A stretch of 64,000 bases of DNA, taken from the NCBI GenBank assembly GCA_963573385.1, contig CAUYLG010027024.1:1-64000 (forward strand). The letters are read 5' to 3'. Shown here in pieces: positions 24,130-39,290 of this stretch (the stretch's first letter is position 1; every line of letters begins with the position of its first letter). Origin of the DNA: Cacajao melanocephalus. Taxonomy: Eukaryota; Chordata; Mammalia; Primates; Pitheciidae. The notes under the pieces are model-generated. The model searched no databases and was not told the DNA's origin. It saw nothing but the letters and a program-made list of their open reading frames with translations. The position numbers and the translations under genes were made by a program.

Positions 24130-27100
24130 CTGTTATTTCTTTCTCTGTGCCCCTCTTCCTTCTTCAAGAATATTTTTCACCTCATGGTGGTTTCATTGGG
24201 AGGGAAGGGCAGATTGTGTGTATTGGAAGGGAGACCAATTGATAAATGTGTAAAATTATGCCTAACAAGAAATGTACATACAGTTTGAAACAAAAATTGA
24301 GTAGTAGCATTTAATACAAGATTTATTGTTCATTATCAAATGAATATTTAAGCTAAAGTTTAAAATTTCTGATGAAATATACGTCAGGCCAGAGTAGTCT
24401 AGAATGGTTTAAACTGCTGAATGGTTTAAACAAAAAATCATTTAAAGAATGGGAGGGATATAGGTTTTAAAAAAAAATGCAGAATGGCTGCATATTTCAA
24501 TTAGGTGAAATTGATTAGATGAAATCCTTAATCTTGAAAGGTTAAGACAAATAGATCCTAGATGTAATATTTAACTTTTCTGTAAATGGCTAATGAAGTT
24601 CAGCTGTTAATCTACCTTTCCCTACATGCCCTCCTTTCAAATGAAGTCTGGACGTATACATGTCTTTATCTGTCTTTTTTCTCTGTATAGAGAATTTTAC
24701 TCGATTAATAATCCCTGAGATGTTTCCTCATTGTGGTAGAGTCAGCAGTATGGCTGATGTGAATAGTATTTCAACTTGAATTTCAGGGAACTGTGACAGT
24801 TTCCATTATTATTGCATTCTTATAGTGTGATCTATCTATGGAAAAATTACATATTTTACCATATTTCCAGTGCAACAAAGGAGTACTCCAAAAGTTTATA
24901 GCATATATAGTGTTTGTCTACTTTTATTTCCATCATGAATAAAAATACAATATTAATTATCACATTCTTTCTTGATGCATCACAAAAATAATATCTTTCA
25001 CACTCATTTTTTTTCTTCAATGGCATAAACAATCTACAGGCTCTGTATTTTGCCAAAATGGTCCAGCGTCTAAAATTCTGGAAAGCACTGTAAAGTCAGT
25101 TTAGTAATATCAGTATGAGCATATGTATAATCTATGTGGATTCTATTTTATAGAGTTTCTAAGTCATGGTTCCTTTCTCTCTTATTATAGATATCCTTTC
25201 TTCATGGAAATATAAGGATTGAGAGACAATATCCGTTGGGTCTTGTCTGGCTCTCAGTTTTGATTTCTCAATATTTGCAAGGCAGAAGTATTGAAATGCA
25301 TAAGTAGGAGTGTCATGATGAGATTTGGGCTTTCAAACTACCACAGATATGTCAAATTTAGGATGGATTGAAAGAATGACTATATGGATAAGAAATAGCA
25401 TTATGGAAGCTGATTCATTCATTTTATTAAAAGGTAATCAGAATGTGGATTACAATGGCCATGGGAAAAGCCAACTACATATGTAAGGGAGTTTGGGAGG
25501 GAGTTGACCAGTAATCAGATATTGGGAAAGAAATGAAAGTTTAAAAAATTCAGTCGCTGAGACAGAAAATCTACAGTACGACGTTGCCATTAATATGAAA
25601 AAGGACACTAGCAGGGTAAACTGTGGTTCACTGGATTCGTTGTGCTGATGGGACATTGTTGAGGACATTGTTCATGGGGCGGCATACAGAGGACCCCCCT
25701 CTGTTTTAGGTATAATCATTTCCCTATGCCTGCTATTGATGCCCTTGAATTATAGGGTGTTTTATATGATTCTGTATCATTTTCTGGTTATAAAACTGTA
25801 CTCAAAACAAAATCTCTCCATGTATACTCTCTCCTCCCTTCTGTGACAGGATTTATGGCCATCAGAACTCCACCAGGTGCCACTGCAGTCAGCAGCTTTG
25901 TGGAGTCTCCTTGCTTCTCGAGATGCAGTGTTCCACTTATGATGTCCCCACCCAACCTCACTTCCTCATTTTGTCATCTCTGAATGAAATTCAGAAGGTT
26001 TTATTTGGGGGTGGAGAAATCACTCTGGCTAGTTCAGAAAGTCAGCATCCACCAGGTGAATGCCTGTCTAGTTGTACAGTTTATGCAGACCAGGTATTTC
26101 TGAAGTGGGGGTCAGTAGAAGAAATACACAAAGTGTTTTTCCTTTTCCTTCCAGGTGTCTATGCCAGGTCTCTTTCTGGGAGCAACATCCTGATGATCCC
26201 CATTTGTTTTTCATAAATCTAATCTCATCTGCTTTATAGGTAATAACATTCCCTCCATACAATAGATTCAAGTCAGTACTAGTCTGGATCTCATTATAAG
26301 TTTCAAATTGTTTCTTAGGTACTTCAGAAATACTTTTTGGGAAGTTGGGAGATCTCGAGTCAGGAAATATTAAAATGGCATCTGGAGAAGACAGGAGAGA
26401 GTATTTGTGAAAAAAAAATTGTAGGGCTTGGTTTATGTAAATGGTAGTTCTAAACACATGCCATCAGATTTAAGAAATCCATTTTCAAATACATTATTAC
26501 AGTTGTTGGGAATAACGCCCATTTCCCTGTTTTAGGACTCAAGTGAGAAAGTGCAGATTTTAATGCCATTAAAACACATTTATTTCTTCAGGTATGGTTC
26601 TTTCTTTTTGATAAGATCTATGTAAATGCTGTATTTCCTTGCCTATCTTGGTTGCCATAAAGCATAGTGTTGGGAGGAGGTCTTGATGTGTGTATGATGG
26701 AGTATATGTTGTTTGCTGAGAGGCGATGGCAAGGAATACCAAGCCATCCCTAGGCAGAAAACTGCTAGAATAGTAGGCAATATGTACCAGTTATGCACTT
26801 GTTAAATCAGTTCCCAAAACACAGGATATATGACCTTGTCCCCATTGCTGACTTGCAAAGAGTGCTTTCCAGCTTATTTCTATCTTAGTAGTGAACAGGC
26901 ACTATCTGCCTGTTTAGTCTATCTTTCTTCTATGAAGAATCACTGAGCACCTGTTTATTAAAAATAATCACTTGTTCACAAAGAATAAATATGTGGGTCA
27001 GAGTCTGCTCTGGGCTGTCAGCTGGGAAATGCTGTCAGTCCCCTGACGTCCCACTCTGATCTCACTTTTGCGCTCTAACTTTGTTTCTGTTTCTTAACAC

Positions 27101-28774
27101 CTGGGTTGGGTCTCCACAACTGAACCGGTCTCAGCAGTGCAGAGTTAAATATTACATCAAATTATAGAACGTGTGTTAATGCTGAAAATTAATATGTATT
27201 CTTTCTTCTTTCCTTTCTTCTTGATTTGTCTTTCTATGACAGTTACATTAGGATATTTTGTAGTAAGTGATAACACTTAAAGAAGCAGGGTTTAAATATA
27301 CCAAACAATGTGTATATTATCTTGCCTGCCCTTGTAGTCAAGATTAGGAGTTGTTAGAGTAACTCCCAAAAGGAACTCATACATATGAGTCCAATATTAA
27401 ATTACAAAAACATCTTGAGCTCATCTTTTGTTTTAGATCCTTGAGTTTAGCTCCAAGAAATCTTACTAATTTTATTTTTCACTCAGAATTTTTCAACTGA
27501 AAGATTTTAATGGCTTTTTTTTAAGGTAGGTAACTATTTTCTCTTTGTGCCTAATTATACATAATTACCTGAACAATGGAATATCTTACAAAGCTTACAT
27601 GAACATGAATTGAGAAATTATAACCATGAAGTTACAAATGACTCTGAAAAAATATTTGATTCAATTAATTATTAACAACAGAATTAAAAGGTAAGTGAGT
27701 ATATGGCAACGATTCTACTGAACAACAGAATAAATGAGTTTTAGAATCAATATACTAATCAATATTTGAAATGAAAAGAGAATGCATAATTCATTATTCC
27801 ATAATTATCATTCCATCAATCAATTTAATATTGCCCTACAGAGAATTGTACCCTTCCTTTGACATTTTTAAAGTTAAATATTGCCCATTTGGAATAAATG
27901 TGATTTAGGTAACCTTTCATGGAACATAGATACATAGGATGCTATAAATGTCAAGAAAAAAAAAAAACCTTTGTTTCTTTACCCAGACATAACAACAATA
28001 AAGCTATTATTGGTATGCATTAAATAGTCATTGAGAAATCTGCTTATCTTCAAAATTACCAACTGAGAATATCATCATTATGAAAGGTAATAAAAGTGGA
28101 AATTAAAATGAACCAGTATTAGTGAGGATCACATCCAGAGAGGGCAGAAACATCACATTAATCATCTATGTATTCTCGACAGTGTCTAGCATAGTATCTC
28201 AAAAATTCTGGGCATACAATAAATGTGTTTTAAATGAATGCATTCTGAGTTATTTAATTGCAGGTATTCTCCTTTTCTTCATGGAACATATTTCACTGGC
28301 AAGTTTCATGACCCAATTTACAGGGAATGGCAAATGAAAAGCAAAAAGTGCCTGACTCAGTTTCCTGATGCTATTTTAATCGGAAACTGGTTAGCTAACA
28401 TGAATTATTCCAAGCACAAAACTTCTGATTTGGTTTCTTAAATATGTAAGATAATTTACATGACATATACTACATATATATTTAGAGAAGTCAGAAACGA
28501 AGTTATTACAGAGATATTTCATGATACTTATAACAAAACTGAACCAAACATGATTTAAGCCTCACTGAAATACTGTACCTATAAACTGAATTTACCAGTT
28601 ATGGGTAAGCAAACTGACCTCTGTACCATTTGATTAACCAATGATTCTATTCAATTACAGTTCGCTTCACTCTTTGGTGTTTTGTGTAGTAGACACTGTA
28701 TGACATCACGGTACTGTTTTGATTTCCCAGCAGGCATTTGTGCTCCTCATGTTTCCATAAGATTTTCTTTTTAG
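24130..28774. other. Long unassigned intronic stretch
   Basis: About 4.6 kb with no Alu, clear L1 or LTR. A 129-codon minus-strand frame (26068-26457) sits in it without a recognisable domain. The region 26990-27160 is GC-richer and faintly LTR-like. No splice-bounded exon was convincing. Confidence 0.45.
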
Positions 28775-31054
<2,280 letters not shown>

Positions 31055-31455
31055 CATTCCTTTAGCTTTTCTAATTTGTGTACATAGAGTTGTTCATAAC
31101 ACTTTCTGAGGGTCTTTTGTATTTCCGTGCAATCAACTGTAATGTCACCTGTGTCATTTCTGATTGTGCTTATTCGGGTATTTTCTTTTTCGTTGTTAAT
31201 CAAGATAAGGGGTCTATCAATTTTGTTTACTCTTTTGAAGAACCACCTCTTGGTTTCATTGATCTTTTGTGTAGATGTTTGCATCTCAATTTCATTCAGC
31301 TCTTCTCTAATTTTGGTTATTTCTTTTCTACTACTAACTTTGGGTGTTCTTTCTTTTCTAGTTTCCTTATGTTCAAAGTTAGGTTAATTTGAGGTCTTTC
31401 TAACTTGTTGATGAATGTGCTTAGTGCTAAACTTTTCTCTTAACACTGCTCTAGC

Positions 31456-31665
31456 TTTTGGTGGAACAGGGGACACTTCAGAGTTCTATAGAGGGGGAGG
31501 AGGGAAGGCATTGATTGAAAAACTACCTATTGAGTACTGTGCTCACTACCACGGTGACAGGATCCATAATGCAATCCTCAGTATCATGCAATATTTCCAT
31601 TTAACAAACCTGTACTTGTACCTGCTGAATCTAAATTAAATGTTGCAATATTTTTAAATATATAT
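31456..31665 (+). mobile_element. L1 3' end, + strand
   Basis: Sense L1 3'UTR: 'agggggaggagggaaggcat', 'actacctattgagtactgtg', 'ttccatttaacaaacctgta', then an AT-rich tail. It follows directly on the antisense ORF2 segment. Confidence 0.75.
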
Positions 31666-32585
31666 ATATTTTTAACTTGAAGCTAGAACTGCACATAGGC
31701 AAAGTTCTGTGATTCAATAATAAAGACTTTGCCTCCTCAGCTCTATTAGTTTCCTTAAGCCACGGTGGTTTCTTTAGAGTTGTATAAATGAATGAAAAAA
31801 TAGTGTTTGGAGCCCCAATTTACAGATATATACAGAAGAGTAAAACATATATTTTTATTTTATTAGTGTTCATGATTATTATATATTTAGTGGAGTTATT
31901 TGAAAGAGTGAGAATACGACTTGATTGAAGTGCCTTCCATTGTCTAATCTGAGATTGATATACTCTTTTGGTCTTATAAAGGCCTCTGACTTGACTTATT
32001 GACAGTATAGCCTATTCACTATTACGTATGTCATATATGATACAGAATGCTGACTATACTTTTCCTTTCTCCCTTGCTGGAGTCAACATTTACAGAAGAG
32101 CTTTAGGAAAGAGATAGTCTGTTGAAAACAGGAAAGGTGCATTAAAATTAATTTCTCAATAACAATTAGGGAAAAGATACTTCTAAAACTTATCTTTAAA
32201 TATGGAACATGTATAAATTTAATTTTCCTAATATGATAGCAATGGATAAAGGAATTTCAATATAATAGAAATGGAATTCCAATATAATCTATTAACATAT
32301 TTTAAATCTTCACAAGTTTTGTTCTTTTGGAGTTAGAGCCTGAAAATGCTAAGATGTTTTAGAAACAAAGTTAAATCAAACCTAACCTTTATCAAAGGAG
32401 AATATTATGAAGATTATAAATATTTATATTCCAGAGGCAACTTAGGAAAAAATTAGGCAATTAGTAACTTTTTAATGTCTGAGTTAATTAGGAAAAAAAT
32501 CCATATTTACTATAGCAACTGCTTCCATCTGAAACCCTCAGACATACCAAGCTCTTAAAATAATATAAGTAATTCTCAACTATCA
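31666..32585. other. Unassigned AT-rich intronic sequence
   Basis: No repeat recognised. An 18-base partial repeat of 'ggaatttcaatataat' occurs near 32251 and 32273. Confidence 0.45.
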
Positions 32586-32719
32586 TTTTTAATATCTACA
32601 TTTGACATTACATACACCTCACTGGAAACATATCTTTGAATTGAGTTTTATAAATATATTTTATATACATAAATTTTCATGTGATATGTGTATGTAATAT
32701 CAAATGTAGATGTTAAAAT
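32586..32719. repeat. Imperfect 31-bp inverted repeat, 72-bp loop
   Basis: Arms 32586-32616 and 32689-32719 are reverse complements at 28 of 31 positions, including the motif ATCTACATTTGA. The arms do not match a transposon end I know. Confidence 0.85.
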
Positions 32720-33061
32720 ATATGTATTTATACATATATGCATAAATGTATTATGTACATGACATTAGACATACAAATACATTATGTCTAATGTCATACA
32801 TATATTTATACATATATGTATCATATATTTATACATAGTATATTGTATAAACATATACATATAGTTGTATACATTTATATGAATACATATATACATGATA
32901 CATATACATATGTGCATGCAAACATATGTATAAATTTGTATACATATATGTATATAAATATATGTATATATGTATACATGTATGTATATAATGTATATAC
33001 ATATTTATATATATGTATGTATATAAATATATGTATATATATACATTTATGAACATATAAA
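32640..33061. repeat. Long AT-rich TATACATATATG-type simple repeat
   Basis: About 420 bases of degenerate TATACATATATGTATA-like sequence, adjoining the 3' end of the minus-strand L1. The Ile/Tyr-rich open frames over it are artefacts. A perfect 15-bp inverted repeat lies inside, at 32759-32773 and 32783-32797. Confidence 0.93.
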
Positions 33062-33655
33062 TTTATATCCATTGTCCATTGTATCATTCTTATGCCTTTG
33101 CATTCTCATAGCTTAGCTCTAATTTATGTATGAGAATATATGATGTTTGGTTTTTCATTCCTTATATGCTTCACTTATAATAGTCTCCAGTTCCATCCAG
33201 GTTGCTGTGAATGTGATAAATTCATTCCTTTTCATGGTTGCATATATATTCCATTATATCTATGTATCTATGTGTCTATGTATCTATGTATGTATGTATG
33301 TATGTATGTATGTATCTATCTATCTATCTATCTATCTATGTATCTAACTACCATAATTTCTTTATACACGAATTGATTAATGGGCATTTGGGCTGGCTCC
33401 ATATTTTTTCAATTGTGAAATTTTGCTACTGTAAAAATGTGTGTGCAAGTATCTTTTTCGGTGTAATGACTTCTTTTCCTCTGAGTACATACCCAGTAGG
33501 ATTGCTGGATCAAAGGGCAGTTCTACTTTCAATTCATTAAGGAATCTCCACACTGTTTTCCATAGTTGTTGTACTGGTTTAGATTCCCACCAGCAGTGTA
33601 GAAGTGTTTCCTTTTCACCACATCCACACCAATATCTATTATTTTTGGAATTTTT
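33062..33655 (-). mobile_element. L1 3' end, minus strand (3' part of a 5'-inverted L1)
   Basis: Reverse-oriented L1 3'UTR plus the last part of ORF2: 'gcttagctctaatttatgta', 'gttccatccaggttgctgtg', 'gggcatttgggctggctcc', 'gattgctggatcaaagggca', 'ccacatccacaccaatatct'. A compound TATG/TATC microsatellite at 33255-33345 has grown inside it. It joins a sense ORF2 segment at about 33656. Confidence 0.92.
33255..33345. repeat. Compound TATG/TATC microsatellite
   Basis: Begins as TCTATGTA units, continues as seven or so TATG units, and ends in TATC units. It sits where the L1 normally has a TATATA-type segment. Likely polymorphic. Confidence 0.93.
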
Positions 33656-33656
33656 A

Positions 33657-34360
33657 AATAGCATGGTACTGGTTCCAGTAGTCTATAGTGCATATAGACT
33701 AGTGGAACAAAACAGAGAACTCAGAAAGAAACCCAGATACTTAAAGCCAACTGATCTTCAGCAAAGCAAACAAAAACGTCAAGTTGGGAAAGGACACCCT
33801 ATTCAACAAATGGTGCTGGATAACTGGCAAGCCATATGTAGAAGAATGAAACCGAATCCTCATCTCTTACCTTATATAAAAATCAATTCAAGATGGATCA
33901 AGGACTTAAATCTAAGACCCAAAACTATAAAAATTATAGAATATAACATCAGAAAAACCCTTCTAGACATTGGCTTAGGCAAAGACTTCATGATCGAGAA
34001 CCCAAAAGCAAATGCAACAAAAACAAAGTAAATAGGTGGGACTCAACTGCACAGCAAAAGGAACAGTCAGCAGAGTAAACGGATAACCCACAGACTAGGA
34101 GAAAATCTTTACAATCTATGCATTCGACAAAGGACTAATATTCAGAATCTACAAGGAACTCAAACAAATTAGCAAGAAAAAACCCAAACAATCCCATCAA
34201 AAAGTGAGATAAGGACATGAATAGACAATTCTAAAAGGAGACATACAAATGGCCAAGAAACGTGAAAAAATGCTCAACAACACTAATGATCAAGGAAGTG
34301 CAAATCAAAACCACAATGCAATATCACCTTACTTTGCAAGAATGGCCATAAAGAAAAAAA
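33657..34360 (+). mobile_element. Inverted 5' part of the same L1
   Basis: Sense-direction ORF2 C-terminal sequence, from 'agcatggtactggttccag' to 'aagaatggccata'. It covers the ORF2 stretch lying just before the stretch in the minus-strand piece at 33062-33655. This is the geometry expected from twin priming during one insertion on the minus strand. The frame is open for about 120 codons (from 33660), then broken. Confidence 0.9.
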
Positions 34361-36179
34361 TTGAAAAATACTTTTGTATTTTAAATCCCACAGATTTGAT
34401 ATAAGGATGTTGGACTTAACCAGTAATTTTTAAATAGGGATCTGTATCAGGATCTCTTGTCAAGCTTTCAAATAATATGTAGATTGAGATGCCAACTTAA
34501 TAAATTTCCTTGGAACAGCTAAGCCAAGTAATCATCTTGTAAGATTCACTCATTCTTTGGCAAGCATTTCAGGTAATGAGATTAAGTGTATAAAGAAATT
34601 ATTTTCCCATCAAAAGAAATGAAAATGATTTCTAAAACATCAAATTTTCTTCTCAAACATTGGGTATCATTTAAAATCTTTAAAGTAGCAGAAGGGATCC
34701 AGCCTGGAGCATTAAACAGAACAAAAATCATGGAGGGGACAATTGTAGCCAGAAGTTGATGGTTTCCCCTCAATTTGAAAAGTGCACATTTAGAATCTGC
34801 AACAAGGGAAAAAGAGAATAAAGTCTAAACTGAGAAAAACTTACCACTTAATCCTTCTTGACTTCCACAGTCTAGTATTTAAAATGAAGAGTGTTACCTA
34901 CGCAAACTTAAATTTCACTTCCAATTCTAAAAAATTACGAGACCCAAATATTGCGTTTATTTAAATGTATTTCTCCTTACATTAATTATTGCTTATGGTT
35001 CACAGTGTACTCCATAAATACGTACAATTGTTAAGTGTCAATTAAAAGTAAAACATAAAAAGAATACATGTAATAATTATTTTAGTACGTATTTTTTTTA
35101 AAATAAAAGCACATTTGAATGGGGACCATGTGCTTTCTATACATCTTTTTGAGTTCTTCTTGGCACAGAGTCTAACTAGTTGGTTTATGCATTGTAAGAC
35201 AAGTCACCATTTACCTAGAGGCAGCTGCAGGCACAGTGTCTCATAATGAATAAGCAGCCTCTGCTGGGCCTACTTTATAAACTCAGACCTATTAAATAAT
35301 GTCAACTGTCACACCTGGCTTTCAAAATACATGAAACAGTTACAAACAGTTCCCTTTGTTTCTTAACTTATCAAAAATAGGAAAACTGAATAACATTCTT
35401 TCAATTATGTTTTTGCTTTTTCTGCATGAGTATGCCAAGATCACTTGAGAATAAAGTCTTCCATTTATCTGTGGAACAGGTCAGGCATAAACACCTGTCA
35501 CGTAAGCCTCTGCTACCAAAAAAGTCAATGTGTATCTCTCTAGTTGTGGAGGGATTTATGGTAGAACAGATTTTCATTTTCTCCCTGTATTTTGCTTTGT
35601 CTTGAATTTTAGAATGAGTCTCATTTTTGTAAATTCAATCTTGTACAATTGAATGTCTGATGCTCGGAGAAACTATGATGATTTTGTTCAAGAATAGAAA
35701 ATGTAGAAAGTGGGAAAAGGGTGTGTAAGCCATCTACTCTCTTCTGCCATTTGAGAAGTCCAATTTACAAATCCCAGAAGCTCATGAATTTCATTGATAT
35801 TGTACATATTTACAGAAGTTTCTTCTTCACACCTAATTTGTGAGCTCTCTTCTAGATACCATAGAGGATGTCGTAGATTGCCTGACTTAGGGAAAGTTAA
35901 AATTTAACTGGAATAATAAGATAGCCACATGAAAATTGCATGGAAAGATAAGACCTAATAATTTTATCCCAGAATAATAAAGAGGATTTCCTAAGGTTGT
36001 AGTTCTTCTTTAACCATAGGAGATAGGAGATGAAAGAACCATTTAGAAGGAGAAATTGGGTAAGTAACTTGAAGAAAAGAATAATAAAACTCATTAATGT
36101 AGTTATAAATATTTTAAATTCACTGAAACAATATCACACTAAAAAGATATGCCACATATTTTAAGTTACTAGTAATGGT
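34361..36179. other. Unassigned intronic sequence
   Basis: About 1.8 kb with no recognised repeat or exon. A faint MER5-like phrase near 34440-34490 is too weak to call. Confidence 0.45.
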
Positions 36180-36665
36180 GAAATACCTAGCTTGAGCTTG
36201 ACTTGTAATAAAAAATACATTTTGAACAATCCTGCCAACTCCATTTTGCCCGCCCTGAGCTATGTTGCCCACCCTGAGCTATGTAGGACATTCTGTTCTG
36301 GAAGCTTGCAGTCTGAGACACCTGGCATCTTTGTAACCAATTTTCTGAGAAAGAGGGCCCACTGGCCCTGTACGTCCTGTACTTGCAAACCGTGTAACTG
36401 CTTACCCCACATCCTGAGTAAAATCCAACTTTAAGAAGAACTTTTTTGTTAGGCAACCCCCTCTTCCCCTAACCTGCTCCTTCTGCTTCTGTAATAATCT
36501 GTTTACCGCCCCCTGACCCTAAACTGATATAAAAATGTTGACTGCCCTTTGTTCTTGGCCGAGAGAGGTTTGAGCTCTAGCTGACTCTCGGATGCCGGCA
36601 TAAAGGTGGACTCTCAACAAACTCAGTGCGTGGCGCTTCTGTTTAAACTCGTTCGGGTATAACAA
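36180..36665 (+). mobile_element. Solo LTR of an endogenous retrovirus, probably class I
   Basis: A GC-richer island in AT-rich intron with LTR layout: it starts TG near 36180 and ends CA near 36663. It has a TATA-like GATATAAAAATG at about 36526, then 'gagctctagctgactctcgg', a CATAAAGG polyadenylation-like signal at about 36600, and a G/T-rich 3' end. A tandem repeat 'gccc(g/a)ccctgagctatgt' occurs near 36248 and 36266. No internal viral sequence flanks it. I cannot name the family; the ends are accurate to a few bases. Confidence 0.75.
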
Positions 36666-38779
36666 TAGGTACTGTGCTATTATTTATTCCTGTTTAATAG
36701 ATTGGTTTCCACTTTTTCAGACCTTTTAAGGAGATAGTAGTTAAGATATTGTGGTTGTTCTTCTTTTATGCAGAGTCTAGCCATCCATTTCTTTCTGAAT
36801 TTTATGACATGAGTGAGACTCATGGTCCCCTCCCTTCTGACTCTTGCCACCATCAACTACTCTGAGACTCTCCTTAACTTTCTTGAAATATAACAGCCTG
36901 GGATGTGACACTTCTACAGTCTGAGTTCCATTTCCCTGGCTTTCCTTCACCCTTCCCTAGTTTTCATGTGAAAGGCTTACACTTGGGTGATTTGGCCTAG
37001 GGCACTACATGTTTCCCATCGCCATGAGAAGAGCACTCCTGGAAAAGCTGTTGGTCCCACGATGAGGTACACATGGAGCAGACATGAACACAACTCCAGC
37101 CAATGTGAAAACCCATGAGCAAGAAGCAAGTCTCCATTGCTAGAAGCCACTGTGCGTGTGTGACATGATTGCTGAGAAACATTCTTAATGTATATATTTA
37201 AGAAAGAGAGTGGGTGGCTCTTCTTAAAAGTCAAACATGTTTTTATGCTTAGCCAAAATTATAGATGCTTATGCTTCTAGATGTGCTGAAACTGAGTAAT
37301 GCTTTGAGGGTGCTGGTTAACAATCACAACAGCTCCCAGACCTGACATGCTATCCAGCCTAAATGCTGTGGTCTGACTTCTGGGTGGGAGCAAGGAAAAT
37401 AAAGCGAATAGTAAATACTGTGTAAAAGGACTATTATAAACAAATACTTTCACCATAATTACATGCACAGAAGACATTTTTAATTTCTAAGTTAATACCT
37501 GTCTACACTCATGTGCAACACATAGAGGAATGCTGAATTGTCTTTGCCCATTAGTGATGGATCGACTAATTATTAACAGATCAGAGGCAAGAACAACTAT
37601 TAGCTTATGAAAAGAGTTTTTTCTTTTTTACTTTGTACTGTATAGCATTATTCATAATAATCATTAAAAGACAAATTGCTATTTTTCTTTTACTAAATGA
37701 GCTCTGCAGATAATCTAAAGATTAAATTTTAAGAATGATATATGGAGTCACATAAACACTAAGCTAAATAAGAATACTGATGGGCCATTCAGTAGACCAT
37801 CTATAAATGGGTGTTTCTATGTCTCCCAGAGTAGAAGATAGATAAATCTTTAGTACTGAGAGGTAGAATATTTGAGTGTGCAAAAAGCGAGTTGAAGGAT
37901 TGGGATGCTTTTTGTTTTAAGAGAAAAAGGACACTGGTTATGGTTTTTGCCGTTGATCTGTTAAAGAGTAAATATTGCATTCATAGTATATACCCTGGTA
38001 GCATATAGGCAATATGCAATTTAAAGGCCTTGAAGAAGTGTTATGATATAATATGCACCCTTCCTGAACTCTCATTCTGTTTTGGAGCAGAAAGGAGGTC
38101 AAAGCAGATTGGTCATAAAAATGGAACCAGCATTAGGGTTCCTCTTGATGAAAAAGGAATGAATACTCATCACACAAACTTGTAAGCTTCTGCCAGAATA
38201 AAGTCTATACCATCATATGTAAGAAAGGGCATGCTAGAATGGGTAGATTCACAGGAAAAGATTTCAATTTTGAGTGAAGCAAAAGTAACCTCTTCAAACT
38301 GTGAACAGAGGTGCTAATAAAGAGGTTAGCAGATACTTCAGTGAAGCTGCCAGTGAATACTGTGAGAGAGAATACTGAATGATGAGTCAGCTCTTTTAAG
38401 TTGGACTCAAAACAAGAGAACTTGTGCCAAGACACTCAAAAAAATCCTCCTTAGAGAAAACCACTGGGTGGATCCCCAAATACATTCAACATATTGGTGT
38501 TGTTGAGTTCCTGCTGAGTGCCAGCCACTATACTTGGCTCCAAGTATATAGTTGTAAACAGATACACATTCCTTAATTACACATAAATATACATATTTTA
38601 ATATACACATATGTGCTCAAAAGATAGGCCAACTGAACAACAGTACCCAGGATATAAAACACCCCCAACAGAAGGAGGCTCACTTATCCTTATCCCACAT
38701 TCCCCAACTTATGCTCATTGCAAATTTGAGTCGGACTATCCAACTGGTACTTTGCATATTGCATGTCTTAAGCAGAATT
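36666..38779. other. Mostly unassigned; possible LTR relic near 36990-37200
   Basis: The segment 'tcgccatgagaagagcactc' to 'tctccattgctagaagccac' has the wording of an old MaLR-type LTR but is too diverged to assign. Nothing else is recognised. Confidence 0.35.
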
Positions 38780-39290
38780 CATCATCCCCATACAGATTTC
38801 TTCTTCTGTACTTTACATCTCCAATATTATTATCAATATCATTTACCAAGTTACTCCAGTCTTAAACTAGGGAAGGCTCATTATCTCCAGTTTTCTTGCA
38901 ATTGGCCTACCCATCCCCTGCAATTGGTCACTAAGTCCTTTCACACTTACCTGTTCACTGTCTCTTGAATGTTCTTTTCTGACCATTTCTACTGCTGCAG
39001 CTAAAAAATCTATGTTATCTCCAAAAATATTTTAATCGTTTTCCAGTACTTTTAGGAAATAATCCATTTTTTTTTTTAGTAAGCAAGCAAAAGTCTTCAG
39101 GATCAGCCTCTCTAGTTGCTCAACATATTCATTGCTTCTTTATTCTTCTCTTAGGCTTCCAAGTATGAAATTATCTCTGTGCATTTGAGAGTTCTCTCCC
39201 CACTGATGGCATTACTTTCCTCCTTCATTCCTTTATGCTTCCACACATTTTAGCTTAAATATTACCCCCTCAGCAAAAACAACAATAATA
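38780..39290 (+). mobile_element. Possible L2 LINE fragment
   Basis: C/T-rich sequence with L2-like order ('cttcaggatcagcctctcta', 'cttccacacattttagctta'). Diverged and unconfirmed. Confidence 0.35.

Noticed and set aside
23802..24167. 121-codon minus-strand open frame
   Set aside because: Mostly antisense of the short L1 3'UTR at 23902-24118 plus flanks.
32816..33087. Tyr/Ile-rich open frames on both strands
   Set aside because: Translations of the AT-rich simple repeat.
33441..34031. 196-codon open frame
   Set aside because: Runs across the antisense/sense junction of the inverted L1; its second half is ORF2-derived and the first half is antisense L1.
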